From NCBI RefSeq assembly GCF_016918565.1, contig NZ_JAFFQD010000007.1:62001-126000 (forward strand): DNA of 64,000 nt, in the 5' to 3' direction. Made by a program: the position numbers and the translations under genes. Source of the DNA: Desulfogranum marinum. GTDB taxonomy: Bacteria; Desulfobacterota; Desulfobulbia; Desulfobulbales; Desulfobulbaceae. This document shows positions 55,062 through 62,532 of this stretch, in pieces. Position 1 is the stretch's first letter. Each line of letters opens with the position of its first letter. The notes beneath the pieces were generated by a model. The model made no database searches and was not told where the DNA came from. It worked only from the letters and a program-made list of their open reading frames with translations.

Positions 55062-55513
55062 TTACTGTACCACTTCAGGCAGTGCATCTTTAACAGTTGG
55101 CCTGAACACTATGACAGCACTCGGAAAAGGCGCGCTGTTCTTACTATTGCCAAACTTCAAGCGTCCCTTCAGGAAAGATATCTCACCCTTTGCAGCATAA
55201 TTATGCCACCACTTGGTATCTACCCTGGCAGGGACAAGACAGACAACAGTGGCCCGTTGTCTTTCGCGCTGGTATATGCTTTCTCCATCCAGCGTGAGAT
55301 TTCCCGACCATAGGGTGGATTCATCCAGCAGGTACCCAGCCATTCCTGTTTCAGTCCATCTTGTTCAGGGTTGTAAAAATTGTCACATTTCGCATTATCA
55401 GCGACTGCGCACACATCAGTTTGAAACTTAAATCTCGCATTGAGTGAATTGTAAAAATCTTGTGGGGTAGCCCACATATCAGTCTTACTAGAAAAATGTA
55501 CATCTTTGTTCAT
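55062..55513 (-). pseudogene. Phage-type DNA N6-adenine methyltransferase, frameshifted
   Basis: Two overlapping minus-strand frames together make one phage Dam protein of about 150 aa. The first frame (start 55513) gives FSSKTDMWATPQDFYNSLNA, then the catalytic NPPYGREISRWMEKAY. The second continues ATVVCLVPARVDTKWWHNY and LKFGNSKNSAPFPSAVIVFRP. The shift falls at the GGCCC tract near 55251-55255. Adding one base there restores the family sequence AKDNG-ATVVCL. This is a recent inactivation, a sequencing error or, less likely, programmed frameshifting. Such orphan methylases are frequent in phages and their satellites. Confidence 0.8.
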
Positions 55514-55823
55514 ATCATTGAACTCCTTCGATCGTTATTGTTAATGATATTGTCATCACATGGCTATTGATTAAGCTTATGTGAAAACAAAACGAGGCCA
55601 GCTCCCAGAGGTAACTGGTATTATTATTTGTTGAGGATGATACCTCGATACTGATTCCTCAAATGAATCAATAGAAAATAAAAAAAGCCTGCGAGCATAT
55701 GCCCGAGGCCTCCATTGGTACTACTTTAAAAAACTATTTTTTTTCATTTTTTTAAAAAAATATTTCCGATTCTACCTAGTAACAGACAATATCTGTATCA
55801 AGGGAAAGGTTATTACTGTAGTT
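55514..55823. other. AT-rich gap, no gene seen
   Basis: 310 bp without a supported ORF. A GCCTGCGAGC...GCCCGAGGC partial inverted repeat near 55688-55712 is followed by A/T tracts. Confidence 0.35.
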
Positions 55824-56492
55824 TTAATCATTACTTGAAAAGTAGAATTCATATCCATTACTCAATAATACTGGTTTGAAAGCTATTTGTTTCAAGTACA
55901 ACTGTTTAGTGTATTGATCATAATTTAGCTTACGATCACGAATAGTATTCCACTTAGACTCCATCCCTAAGATTACCCTTAGATCTTCTATTCCGAAGTG
56001 TTCTATAGCTATCAGTAGCAATTCTTTATGCTGCAAGATATTCTCAGGACTTTCCTTTTCCGGCCGCATATCAAGCCAATCTTCAACTTCTTCATATGAG
56101 AGCAGAAAATTTATATTGTTCGGATCACATAGGTCCGCCTTAGGGCTGATTCCCTCAGCAATTGACCTAGGTTTATGTCTCTTTAGTAAGTTGTTTATAT
56201 TCAAATATATATACTGCAGTATCCATGTTGATAGCGAATGTGCTAGGTCATATTTTTGCCAGTGTTTTTTGTCCATATATGCGTAAAACATCTCATCCAC
56301 GACATACTCATTGGTTTTGTGAATGAGTGTCTTCTTTACATGGTGCGGCTCATGCTCATAGGAGCTTCCATGTAAATACCCGCATAACACGCGAACTTTC
56401 TTCCTTAAGGATCGAACCTTGTATCCTTTCCATGTTTTAGAGCAGAGTACTGCCCAAAACAGCCTATGATGCTTTTCTAAATCTTTTTCCAT
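55824..56492 (-). CDS. Sigma-factor-like protein (region 2 resemblance)
   Basis: 222 aa. Residues about 61-106 (NEYVVDEMFYAYMDKKHWQKYD, STWILQYIYLNINNLLKRH) resemble region 2 of ECF-type sigma factors, including the (F/Y)...W and FxTWL..I.RN pattern. The C-terminal third has several helices (EHFGIEDLRVILGMESKWNTIRDRKLNYDQYTKQLYLKQI) that could be a region 4 HTH. This is pattern resemblance, not a firm assignment. It might serve as an element-specific transcription or terminase-like factor. Its first 25 codons and upstream DNA are duplicated at 58028. Confidence 0.5.
   Translation of the reverse strand: MEKDLEKHHRLFWAVLCSKTWKGYKVRSLRKKVRVLCGYLHGSSYEHEPHHVKKTLIHKTNEYVVDEMFYAYMDKKHWQKYDLAHSLSTWILQYIYLNINNLLKRHKPRSIAEGISPKADLCDPNNINFLLSYEEVEDWLDMRPEKESPENILQHKELLLIAIEHFGIEDLRVILGMESKWNTIRDRKLNYDQYTKQLYLKQIAFKPVLLSNGYEFYFSSND
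56410..56486. repeat. 77-bp direct repeat, copy 1 (5' end of the sigma-like gene)
   Basis: Matches 58028-58104 with a single mismatch (ACTGCCC versus ACCGCCC). Weaker similarity continues into the upstream DNA, for example CAACAACAT..ATGTAAA near 56720. Confidence 0.85.
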
Positions 56493-56982
56493 ATACTTAA
56501 CCTATTGTTAATATAATACTTTTTTATTTTAAATACTTGGCAATACCTACCCGACACACCCATCCACAAACATCCACAAACATTCTGTGTTAAATGGCTA
56601 AATTTTATCACCAGCTGGAATTGGAGATGGCGCAACACACCTGGACAGACTTACCTGGTGACTCGCTATGACATTTTCAAATGCGTGCAGTTACGGCAGA
56701 CGACAGAACACCACACCAACAACATTGCATGTAAAGCAAGATGATTATTGTCAGAGCAGAAGATGGGGAATTTTTTTAAGGGGAGAGATCCACCTAAACT
56801 AGTTATATTTTTTGCTAAGGTTGCTGAGGACTTTAATGAGCACACCTTTCCATCCTTGCATAATTCATGTGTGTTAATGATGGGAGAATGAGTTTGGACA
56901 GATGGGCGATACGGTCAGCATTCCCACATTTATATGAAATAGCGTATCCCAGAAAGGGTGATGTAGGTTGGCTGACTGATTG
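56493..56982. other. Upstream region of the sigma-like gene, no gene seen
   Basis: 490 bp. The direct repeat CATCCACAAA (56562-56580) occurs twice in tandem. The segment 56700-56760 resembles 58240-58300. A 66-codon plus ORF at 56867-57067 overlaps the next gene antisense and is treated as chance. Confidence 0.4.
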
Positions 56983-57768
56983 TTATACTATTGCTTTAAA
57001 ACGCATCTCATTTCTCTTTGCAGCCTTCTTTAAGAAAGTAAAAATGGCTGGCAAATCTTCTTCTTGAATCTTTGTTATTTCTATTCCTCGGGAAGCACCT
57101 TGTCTGGGATGAAGCATCCATAAAATTAAGGAAACCTCTGCGTGATTAGCGGTAAATCTAAATTGACGACCATTACAAATAGGACAATCAAGCACAATAC
57201 CCAATCTTTCACATTTCTCTTTGACGCATATGTCACGACATAAACCACGATATAAACCACGATATAAAAATGGAAATTTTATATGTGTATCAATATCGTT
57301 AATCTGCTCTAGTAATGGTTTTTCTTCAAAGATGGCGTCATAGCATCCATTATCCCATAGAGCATCTATATCAGCTTGAGATAAGGAATATTTCCATGCA
57401 ACATTTCCATCAGTATTCTGATTCCATTTATCATTTAACATTTTTGCTTCTGGGCTCATCCCTGTACCACCGCAAGATTCGCATTCTATATTTTTCCTAC
57501 CTACAGAGAAGTAAAAATGTACCACCTCGTTTAGATGATCAATATCCCATGGGCCAAATTCTTCCCAGGAATCAAAAACCATAGAAGAGTTCCAATCATA
57601 TTTTTCTGTATATGGCATCCCATCATCACCAGGTCCCCAGCAACAATATTCAGGATTAAGTTTCAACAAATCAAGTTGCCAAGGTTCGGCCTTTAATCTT
57701 TCATAATTAATTGGCAAATCCAAACATGTGGCACCTCCATAGTCCATGTCATACGATTCTCTTATCAT
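56983..57768 (-). CDS. Unknown protein with two CxxC zinc-knuckle motifs
   Basis: 261 aa, rich in Trp, Asp and Glu. Two DnaJ-like knuckles are present: CESCGGTG (about residue 97) and CPICNGRQF (about 195). Acidic aromatic segments precede them (CCWGPGDDGMPYTEKYDWNSSMVFDSWEEFGPW). I recall similar WGPGDD/SWEEFGPW proteins from phages, all uncharacterised. It starts one codon step after the stop of the small upstream gene (TAA-ATG) with AGGAG between, so it is translationally coupled to it. RFTANHAEVSLILWMLHPRQGASRG near the end is also distinctive. Confidence 0.55.
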   Translation of the reverse strand: MIRESYDMDYGGATCLDLPINYERLKAEPWQLDLLKLNPEYCCWGPGDDGMPYTEKYDWNSSMVFDSWEEFGPWDIDHLNEVVHFYFSVGRKNIECESCGGTGMSPEAKMLNDKWNQNTDGNVAWKYSLSQADIDALWDNGCYDAIFEEKPLLEQINDIDTHIKFPFLYRGLYRGLCRDICVKEKCERLGIVLDCPICNGRQFRFTANHAEVSLILWMLHPRQGASRGIEITKIQEEDLPAIFTFLKKAAKRNEMRFKAIV

Positions 57769-57972
57769 TTAATTGCTCCTAATTGACTCATCAGTCAAAT
57801 GATAGAAATAGTTGCCAGTCTCTTTGTAGTATTCAGGTCCATTTGGGTGTAAGTGATTTTTCTCCACACCATTACCGACTAAAACCACCTCATCAAGTTC
57901 GCCTATTTTGTCTAATTCAGGGAGGGTGAGTGTTGGGTAACCAACAATCAGATTAACTTTCATTTTATTCAT
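57769..57972 (-). CDS. Small unknown protein coupled to the zinc-knuckle gene
   Basis: 67 aa from ATG 57972 (an ATG at 57984 would add 4). The sequence MNKMKVNLIVGYPTLTLPELDKIGELDEVVLVGNG then HLHPNGPEYYKETGNYFYHLTDESIR looks like a compact alpha/beta protein. Its stop is adjacent to the start of the following gene, and the two form one unit. No family recognised. Confidence 0.5.
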   Translation of the reverse strand: MNKMKVNLIVGYPTLTLPELDKIGELDEVVLVGNGVEKNHLHPNGPEYYKETGNYFYHLTDESIRSN

Positions 57973-58821
57973 ATACAGCTCCATTTTTTAATATTTAACG
58001 TATAACTACATTTGCATTTTTTTTAATGATCGAACCTTGTATCCTTTCCATGTTTTAGAGCAGAGTACCGCCCAAAACAGCCTATGATGCTTTTCTAAAT
58101 CTTTATTCATTTCGATAATCCATTAATAATATTATTTTTTTTGATACAGCATGAGTGACAACACCAATGCACATACCCTCCCAAAGTGATCCTCTGTTGG
58201 ATGGCTAACCTTCAGCAGCCTCAGGAGATGGAGGGAGCGCAACACTCCATTCCCAACAACATCATGTGTAAAATCAGTTGATTATTTTCAGAGCAAAAGA
58301 AGGAGCGTTATTCTAGGTTGAGGAGGTGTTGATGTGCTAAGAGCCCTACGAAGAGATAAATCCTGAACTCCCATCTCCACAAAAAATTATGTGTTGCTTT
58401 GATGGGGTTTCTCTTCGCTAAACGATATATGCTCACCCCCTGCACCACCTTCCCATCAACATATGGTGTGCCGGAGCCTGATTTTAGAGAATTGATAGCA
58501 GAGAGTTTTGCTAGCACGAAGCGCACCCAAATCCAACCACCCCATAATCATCCTGTTTTCACAGTCAGGAGAATTAAGCTGCAAAAGGCTACGGATGTGA
58601 GACAGGTACCAACTTCCATTCCCATAATCCCCAGCCCACCACCCAGATCACATTTATACTGACCAGGCTGTAGGCACAGGCAATACCCTTCACTTTCCCG
58701 ATAAATTTCTTGTATGAATAACGCTATGGTAATACTATGAGGAGTGGCGGATTGTTCATAGGATTTCAGATAGTTGCTATGTTGTGGTAGTTTCGTTTTG
58801 TTAAAGAATAAGGGATTTTTT
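57973..58821. other. Gap containing the duplicated 5' fragment of the sigma-like gene
   Basis: Bases 58028-58104 duplicate the start of the gene at 55824-56492. The copy retains an ATG-like start, then runs into unrelated sequence, so it is a truncated relic. Beyond it, 58240-58300 resembles 56700-56760. Nothing else with gene support; ORFs on both strands at 58308-58662 lack family and ribosome sites. Confidence 0.5.
58028..58104. repeat. 77-bp direct repeat, copy 2 (relic)
   Basis: 76 of 77 bases identical to 56410-56486, offset 1618 bp, same orientation. Confidence 0.85.
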
Positions 58822-59640
58822 ATGGCTCGTCGTAGGCAAAGTGGGTTGGATATCTTGGTTGAGATTGTCTCGTATTTTCATTGGGGCATCGGCGTAGCCC
58901 TTGCTATCTCTGCTTATTTGTTTCTGCACTGGTATGCTGGACAGGAACTGTATGTGGCTAAAGATATGAGTGAGATTAGCAGCGGTATGCTCTCCGGCGT
59001 TTTTCACGGCTTGGCTGGTGCAGGGCAGTATCTTTTTCCCGTTGTCCTGCTTTTTGCTGCTGCAACGTCCTTCTTCAATCGAAGAAAGCGCCACAACCTG
59101 TACGAGACAACACAAGCCAGCTCTTCTGTAAATCCTTTGGATAATATGTCCTGGCAAGAGTTTGAGATGCTAGTTGGGGAGCACTTCAGGCGTGAAGGGT
59201 ATGGTGTTAGTGAAACAGCAGATGGCGCAGATGGTGGCGTTGATTTAGTCTTGAAAATAGATGGAGCCACCTATTTTGTCCAGTGCAAGCAGTGGAAGGC
59301 ATACAAGGTTGGGGTAAAGACTGTTCGTGAGCTTCTCGGAGTAATGACCAGTAGAGGTGCTGCTGGTGGGTATGTGGTAACCTCCGGCAGATTCACTGTC
59401 GATGCGGAAAAATTCGCACTGGAAAATAATGTTCAGCTTATAGATGGTGCGCAGCTGAAACGTATTATCACAAAGACTCCCCCGCCACAGCCCTGGACAC
59501 AGGTACAAGATACTCCCCTTTGCCCAAAATGCGGTAGTGAAATGATAAAGCGGGTAGCCAAGAAAGGTAGTCGTGCTGGTAAGCAGTTCTGGGGATGTTC
59601 GAATTTTCCCAAATGCCGTGGAACGATTTCGATAGATTGA
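58822..59640 (+). CDS. Membrane-anchored Mrr-type restriction endonuclease with topoisomerase zinc ribbon
   Basis: 272 aa. Two N-terminal transmembrane helices (about residues 20-38 and 66-84) precede an Mrr_cat domain (107-215): WQEFEMLVGEHFRREGYGV, catalytic Asp141 in GGVDLVLK and Gln154-x-Lys156 in YFVQCKQW. A C-terminal four-cysteine topoisomerase-type zinc ribbon follows (Cys234, 237, 259, 265; CPKCGSEMIKR, WGCSNFPKCRG). Family members cleave methylated or foreign DNA. Membrane tethering is a known variant. The start at ATG 58822 has AAGGG upstream. The frame extends 16 codons further without support. Confidence 0.85.
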   Translation: MARRRQSGLDILVEIVSYFHWGIGVALAISAYLFLHWYAGQELYVAKDMSEISSGMLSGVFHGLAGAGQYLFPVVLLFAAATSFFNRRKRHNLYETTQASSSVNPLDNMSWQEFEMLVGEHFRREGYGVSETADGADGGVDLVLKIDGATYFVQCKQWKAYKVGVKTVRELLGVMTSRGAAGGYVVTSGRFTVDAEKFALENNVQLIDGAQLKRIITKTPPPQPWTQVQDTPLCPKCGSEMIKRVAKKGSRAGKQFWGCSNFPKCRGTISID

Positions 59641-59701
59641 ATAACAGTTTTTTCGGAGTGAGCTATGAGCAGTGCCAATTTTGGTCGATTACAGCGGGTA
59701 A

Positions 59702-59926
59702 AAGATATTAGAGAGTAGTGAGCTGATAGAGAAGTTTATAGACGAACACCTGCCCAAGATTGCCGATGCCGATAATATTCCCGATGAGTTTGAGAAATTC
59801 TGGCAGGAAGAGAAAGTGCTGGCTCTGGGTAAAATCTGCGAAGAGGAGAACCTTGAAATATGGAATTTATCGAAAAATGGGATGGGAAAAAGGTTGGAGT
59901 TGCTCGGAGTAAAGGAGGGGTCGTAG
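59702..59926 (+). pseudogene. hsdR: Remnant of type I restriction subunit HsdR (C-terminal segment)
   Basis: One frame reads ESSELIEKFIDEHLPKIADAD, then IPDEFEKFWQEEKVLALGKICEEENLE. This is the conserved segment of HsdR C-terminal regions. The similarity stops at about 59858, after which the frame runs into unrelated sequence and a stop at 59926. No helicase or nuclease part remains upstream, where a stop interrupts the frame. It shows that a type I restriction locus once stood here. Confidence 0.7.
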
Positions 59927-60999
59927 CAACAGTAGATTATAAAGATAACTTGGTTGCTTCAGGTATTCGATTATGGCCTCCTCCTGAAATCGTACAAAAA
60001 TTATACAAAAGCAACCAGCAGAGACATTTTGCTGACGAGAATGGTAACGAGGTTACTCGGCATTTAGGTTATTATTCCGACCTTCAATCGTTACACAGTG
60101 AAGACGCCATAACTTGGAGTATCTTTGGGCCTCTCATTTACAGCTCGGCACACAAGAGGAAGGCCTTTGTTGAAGAACTCTTCGATAAAATAAATGTACC
60201 GTTTAATGGGAGCGCTGAACCCTGTATCTGGTTATGGAGACGATATCCACATCCAGATTCTTTGGTTTCAGGTGGCCCTGAAATTGATTTTGCCATACAA
60301 ACAGATAAAACTCTTCTGCTTGGCGAAGCCAAGTGGTTATCAAAAGAAGGCAGGTCTCAGGGCAAGGATAAAAACAAAACGCAATTTGATATTCGGAAAG
60401 ATTTTATTACGAAATATGGCCAAAAAATGTATCCTCAAGTTTCGAGCTTTGTAATCCTTGGGCTCGATTTGGATCAAAGTCTATTTCAAGAGCGGGAAGA
60501 AGAGAGCGATGATTTTGACCTTCATCAAAAGTCTGCAACTTGGTCAGATTTATGCCATCTCGCAAATCATCCCTTACAAAAAGAATTGATTGATTATCTA
60601 TGTTGGAAATTAGCTTATTCCCGTATTCGAGAACCAGCCCCCACTCCAGAAGAACAGCAAAAAGCTATACGTAATTTTCTTTTAGTTGCAGAAAAAATTA
60701 TAAATTTATCTCCTGATGAGGTGAGTGTTTTTTCTCCGGCCGAAGTTGGCGAACTTTTATCGGAGTTAAAAAAAAGCTGTTTGCCTGTTTCGCATCATGA
60801 GCACAAATCGGCTGTAGAATGTATTGAAAAAAAAGAAATTCTGTTCGATGCAAATTTATATAAAATACGTCATCTACTTGCTTTTTTATGTCAGAATATT
60901 CGGCAGAATGAAGGGAAAAATTGTTTATTGATGAATAGTGGTTTGATAAAAGATATTATTTCGAGGCTTTCTTATCTTTCTCGTTGTGAAGAATGCTAG
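59860..60999 (+). CDS. PD-(D/E)XK nuclease-like protein
   Basis: 379 aa. The motif GGPEIDFAIQTDKTLLLGEAKWL (Asp143, Glu156, Lys158) is the classic PD-(D/E)XK arrangement of restriction-like endonucleases. A glutamine/lysine-rich helix follows. The C-terminal 180 residues are helical and unassigned. It starts inside the hsdR remnant with GAGGAG upstream, so its insertion probably replaced the end of hsdR. Likely DNA-targeting or defence-related by fold and neighbourhood. No methylase partner is seen. Confidence 0.6.
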   Translation: MEFIEKWDGKKVGVARSKGGVVATVDYKDNLVASGIRLWPPPEIVQKLYKSNQQRHFADENGNEVTRHLGYYSDLQSLHSEDAITWSIFGPLIYSSAHKRKAFVEELFDKINVPFNGSAEPCIWLWRRYPHPDSLVSGGPEIDFAIQTDKTLLLGEAKWLSKEGRSQGKDKNKTQFDIRKDFITKYGQKMYPQVSSFVILGLDLDQSLFQEREEESDDFDLHQKSATWSDLCHLANHPLQKELIDYLCWKLAYSRIREPAPTPEEQQKAIRNFLLVAEKIINLSPDEVSVFSPAEVGELLSELKKSCLPVSHHEHKSAVECIEKKEILFDANLYKIRHLLAFLCQNIRQNEGKNCLLMNSGLIKDIISRLSYLSRCEEC

Positions 61000-61081
61000 A
61001 TTAGCGGTCACCTCCCAAAATATGAGCATCGAATAGGTCTAAGTCGGCCGCCATGGTTTTCGATGGGGTTGTGCCACATGT

Positions 61082-61210
61082 CTAATCCTCAAGGATTATG
61101 TTGCATTCACGAGCTGTGCTTCCATATAAGGTCGTTGTCAGTATCGAAAAAGTATTGTTTTTGTCGTCCCTAGCGTCCAAATAGTTCCCCACTCTTCTTA
61201 TTGCATCCAT
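61082..61210 (-). CDS. Short orphan ORF, possible gene fragment
   Basis: 42 codons from ATG 61210 (MDAIRRVGNYLDARDDKNN, ending CNIILED). Protein-like composition extends upstream in the same frame to about 61298 (CKLLNRFSGYNREAFLV), although without a start codon. It follows the next small gene on the same strand, so it may be a truncated downstream partner. The rest of 61000-61298 shows nothing else. Confidence 0.3.
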   Translation of the reverse strand: MDAIRRVGNYLDARDDKNNTFSILTTTLYGSTARECNIILED

Positions 61211-61298
61211 AACGAGGAAAGCCTCCCTGTTATATCCAGAAAACCTGTTGAGCAGTTTGCAGCAAATATGGTGACAGAGAGACAGGAGGTATAGGGGG

Positions 61299-61508
61299 CT
61301 AATTCGTGATTATGTGAATAAAGCCATAAGTTGTCAGCAGGGTTGTCGAAAAAGTAAGAAAGAAAAATAGGATGCACCCAGTATTGCTTTGAGGGGGTGA
61401 CTTCTGAGCGTTACCTTTTTCATCCTCATCCAGCAGTAAAATCATATCATTAACGGGGGTGCCATCATCATCGAGTAGATCCAACGGGTCATCGCTAAAA
61501 TCATTCAT
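61299..61508 (-). CDS. Small acidic membrane protein
   Basis: 69 aa. An Asp-rich cytoplasmic N-terminus (DDPLDLLDDDGTPVNDM) is followed by a single transmembrane helix at about residues 45-66. GAGGGGG lies 5 nt before ATG 61508. I recall similar short acidic/TM proteins in related sulfate reducers, function unknown. It lies beyond the last attC-like site and is not itself cassette-like. Confidence 0.5.
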   Translation of the reverse strand: MNDFSDDPLDLLDDDGTPVNDMILLLDEDEKGNAQKSPPQSNTGCILFFFLTFSTTLLTTYGFIHIITN

Positions 61509-61574
61509 TTTGCCCCCTCGTTAATTCTGCATGTTGATAGCCAGCTTATATTTGGGCAGGACCTATCTCTTTAT

Positions 61575-61675
61575 TCATAACGGTAAAAACTGGCGAGCTT
61601 CAGCGAGTCCGGTGGAATGTCTTGTTCAGATTTTGGCTCGCTGTCGCTTTCAAAATCTAACCTTATTCGTTAGGT
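61575..61675 (-). repeat. attC-like site, degenerate (after the two-gene cassette)
   Basis: Read leftward: R'' ACCTAAC (61669-61675) holding the stop of the preceding gene, and R' GTTATGA (61575-61581), one base off the GTTRRRY rule. The central part 61592-61611 (GGCGAGCTTCAGCGAGTCCG on plus) is identical to that in the other attC. A shorter 56-bp alternative uses GTTCAGA at 61624-61630. An extra GATTTTG...CAAAATC hairpin lies within. Confidence 0.55.
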
Positions 61676-61966
61676 AAAATTATTTATTATATTTCGTGCT
61701 TCAGTTACAATTTCAGCACTTAAACGATTAGATGCAGCAATAATTTCTAGCGCATCTTTTGCTCCACCTTCTCTTATAATCATTCGTGCATGACCAGTCC
61801 TAGAGTTACATGCCTTTCTTGTATATCCATTCTCCTCCTCTATTATGTCTGCAATCTCACTGTTGGACATATTGAAGTCGTTAAATATTCTAAAGTATTT
61901 TACAAAACATTCTTTCCCAACTGAATTCAGATATCTTACAAGACGCTTTTCATCCATTATCATCAC
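61670..61966 (-). CDS. Unknown small protein in a gene cassette
   Basis: 98 aa from GTG 61966 or 97 from ATG 61963. Helical, with a possible HTH (SNSEIADIIEEENGYTRKACNSRTGHARMIIREGG). No family. It follows the previous gene by 15 bp, and its TAA stop is inside the R'' box of an attC-like site, the usual ending of integron cassette genes. Probably functions with its neighbour. Confidence 0.55.
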   Translation of the reverse strand: MMIMDEKRLVRYLNSVGKECFVKYFRIFNDFNMSNSEIADIIEEENGYTRKACNSRTGHARMIIREGGAKDALEIIAASNRLSAEIVTEARNIINNFT

Positions 61967-61981
61967 TCGTTCTAAAGTTTT

Positions 61982-62467
61982 TCACTGAATTATTAATCCA
62001 GCATATTCATTACCAATCATTTTTGATATAGTGCTGCAATAAGAAAAATATTTAACACACTCGTTTGGGTTCATTCTTGATGTCCCAGGGTAACACAACG
62101 AAATGTATATTACTTTTTTTCCTGCCATAATCGCCGTTCTAGATAAGAATTTTTTTGAAACTTGATCAGCTCTATGTTTATCAAGCTCAATAACTATAAA
62201 TAGATCCCCAACAGTGCCAACTATATCAATCGAATCTCTTATGTTTATTTCTGGTGAATACTCAGTTTGCCACTCAATGTCATTAAACTCGTTTTTTAAA
62301 TGATCAGTTAATGCATGTTGAAATTCATCTATTATCTTCTTCTGTTCATACTGGGCCAGCCCCAGATGATTTGGGAAATATGCAGAACAATCAAAACATG
62401 ACACGGTTTTCGTGAGACTCACCAGCAAATTATGGTCAGATGATATTTCATGTAAATGTGGTGTCAT
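61982..62467 (-). CDS. Possible PD-(D/E)XK-like protein in a gene cassette
   Basis: 161 aa. The segment INIRDSIDIVGTVGDLFIVIELDKHRADQVSKK has the beta-hairpin layout of restriction-like nucleases (Asp81, then Glu94-x-Asp96-Lys97), although with ExD rather than ExK. A CFDCSAYF motif lies near the N-terminus. ATG 62467 is 8 nt after the R' box GTTAGGT of attC, a typical cassette 5' end. Forms a pair with the next gene. The nuclease role is a hypothesis. Confidence 0.55.
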   Translation of the reverse strand: MTPHLHEISSDHNLLVSLTKTVSCFDCSAYFPNHLGLAQYEQKKIIDEFQHALTDHLKNEFNDIEWQTEYSPEINIRDSIDIVGTVGDLFIVIELDKHRADQVSKKFLSRTAIMAGKKVIYISLCYPGTSRMNPNECVKYFSYCSTISKMIGNEYAGLIIQ

Positions 62468-62473
62468 TCTAAT

Positions 62474-62532
62474 ACCTAACGTGGAGTTGAGCGGCGAGCT
62501 TCAGCGAGTCCGTCTCGAACGTTTGGTTAAAT
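62474..62532 (-). repeat. attC site of an integron gene cassette (59 bp)
   Basis: Read leftward: R'' ATTTAAC (62526-62532), R' GTTAGGT (62474-62480), pairing 7 of 7 with two G-T wobbles. The inner arms GTTcGAGaCGG and CCGCTCAAC pair fully when C and A are left as extrahelical bases, as the integrase needs. Size and consensus (RYYYAAC...GTTRRRY) fit. The upstream gene stops in R'' and the next gene starts 8 nt after R'. Confidence 0.8.

Noticed and set aside
59595-59608. GTTCGAATTTTCCC in the Mrr gene, similar to the T arm of tRNA-Arg, considered as an att repeat
   Set aside because: The match covers only about 14 bases, lies in a conserved zinc-ribbon codon stretch and does not extend to the acceptor end.
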